A stretch of 64,000 bases of DNA from Oryzias latipes (Eukaryota > Chordata > Actinopteri > Beloniformes > Adrianichthyidae). Where the stretch lies: NCBI RefSeq assembly GCF_002234675.1, contig NC_019860.2:10910586-10974585 (forward strand). The letters are read 5' to 3'. The notes beneath the pieces were generated by a model. It saw only the letters and a list, made by a program, of their open reading frames with translations, had not been told where the DNA came from and ran no database searches. The position numbers were made by a program, and so were the translations under genes. Positions 62,905-64,000 of this stretch are shown here, piece by piece. Positions within the stretch are counted from its first letter, which is position 1. Each line of letters opens with the position of its first letter.

Positions 62905-62958
62905 TGATCTTGAATTCAGGACCTCTAGATGCTCTGTTCCACTGAGCTATCTCTACCG
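62905..62958 (-). repeat. tRNA-like sequence, probably a SINE head or tRNA relic
   Basis: Read on the minus strand it gives GTAGAGATAGCTCAGTGGAA (A-box-like TAGCTCAGTGG) and about 35 bases later TCCTGAATTCAAG, a poor B box. It is too damaged to be a functional tRNA gene; no acceptor stem forms. Confidence 0.4.
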
Positions 62959-64000
62959 ATACAAATTTAGCTCGCCATTATTGATTCATTGAAGTATTTT
63001 TTTATACACAATGTTCATAGTGTATTGTTTTATTCCGAGAAATCGAGTTGAAACGATCCTGAGCCACAGTACGTTTTTTACCAGGAGCCATGGTAAAGTG
63101 CAATGAACTGACGCTGATTCCAATACAGGGGAAACAATGGAACTGGTCGGGAAACGTTCAGGATTCATTTCGCATTTCTAGAGAATAGCACGCCCAACTG
63201 TACAAAACACAAGTGACATCTGAAGCGTGGTTCGACCAAACGATGCATTTGGCGCGTCCTACGTCATCCACCACGTGATCTGAGCTAGTTGACACACGCC
63301 CCGAAACATTGTGGTGAAACACTCTGCTTCATGAAGGTGAAATGCGCGCCGAAGCGTCATGTCAAACGGGCCATCCCTAGTAGTTTGTGTTGGCATCCTA
63401 TGGACACTGATCACATGCACACTCTGTGCGCGTGGACAATAAGGGGACCAGTTTTTGCCCCTTACTAATGAGTGAAGTGTGGCATAAGAGCACCGTACAA
63501 CAATGGTACGTTCCATTTTTCGGACGTCTCTCCCTTGGAGTGTTTGTATGAGCCTCAAGGGAACTGCAAGACAAACCTGCGCTCCTCTTAAGATGCAACC
63601 CAAAAACCTGCAGCACCTGAACGGGTCAACCCCAGTTTGGGTGTCAAGGTGTTGTGCCAAAGAGAGAGAGAGAGCTCTAAATCACAGTGACAAAATAGTT
63701 AAAAACAAAATTTTAATATCATCACTTTAGGGTAAAAAAACAAAATCATTAACTTGATTTAAAAAAAAGCAAAAGCACACACTGCAGGAATTGGCTTCCA
63801 GTTTATGGCTTTTGAGATGACATTTATGTGAGAAGTTGAAGGGAAGTTGGGTAATAACATGGAAATAAGAAATGTAAAAAAACAACTGTGTTTGAGTAAG
63901 TCTTTGTTTATTATAAGATAGGATGTGAACCCCGGCGCATGACAGTTACATGACGTAAGGGGATAAAGAAACTTCTGTGTATGTGAATGAAAAGGGCAGA
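62959..64000. other. unassigned sequence at window end
   Basis: Moderate GC with palindromic words (AAACGATGCATTTGG, CACCACGTG) and a 133-codon open frame on the minus strand (63660-63259) without recognisable homology. A (GA)n run stands at 63661-63672. The DNA has a transposon-like feel, but I cannot name an element. Confidence 0.3.

Overview
This is vertebrate nuclear DNA from a ray-finned (teleost) fish. It has intron-split genes with GT-AG junctions, an AT-rich background, CA/TG microsatellites and dense short DNA transposons and tRNA-derived SINEs. The POMC precursor has the teleost layout (ACTH/alpha-MSH, beta-MSH and beta-endorphin, with no gamma-MSH segment in the N-terminal part). 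The repeat families remind me of medaka-like percomorphs, but that rests on memory and is not demonstrated here.

Three protein-coding genes can be supported. (1) Positions 1-26665, plus strand: the 3' end of agap1, an Arf GTPase-activating protein with GTPase-like, PH, ArfGAP and ankyrin parts. Five exons are visible, from the end of the PH domain to the stop codon at 23234-23236, followed by a long 3' UTR ending at a poly(A) signal at 26639. One intron of about 15.6 kb (7084-22696) holds repeats and several low-repeat, homeobox-site-rich islands that look like regulatory DNA. (2) Positions 28800-30731, minus strand: complete gbx2, a two-exon homeobox gene of 350 codons, facing agap1 tail to tail. 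A GC-rich promoter region follows to about 31300, and candidate conserved regulatory DNA lies at 33330-34060. (3) Positions 59165-61143, plus strand: complete pomc, with TATA box, noncoding exon 1, signal-peptide exon 2, hormone-bearing exon 3 and poly(A) signal.

The 28 kb between gbx2 and pomc holds no gene I can support. It is a landing zone for transposons. A roughly 200-bp MITE with TTAA-type flanks and CCCTTGTGCTATC ends (piggyBac-like by inference) occurs eleven times in the window, nine of them between 42.6 and 54.8 kb, including a foldback derivative and a hybrid-ended copy. A second MITE family with CCCTT ends is scattered through the window; in one copy (3664-4235) an internal 67-bp piece has amplified into a tandem array with a three-unit higher-order pattern. 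Nested insertions can be ordered in time at 5300-5770, 46045-46850 and 57110-57730. The last 2.3 kb contains a dead Tc1-like transposase fragment and unassigned repeat-like DNA.

The three genes do not form a functional unit. agap1 acts in membrane traffic, gbx2 in midbrain-hindbrain patterning, and pomc in pituitary and hypothalamic hormone signalling. The agap1-gbx2 adjacency is the known vertebrate arrangement and supports the gbx2 name. The placement of pomc beside gbx2 is worth checking, including which pomc duplicate this is. I found no sign of an undescribed protein system; the most unusual structures are in the repeats.
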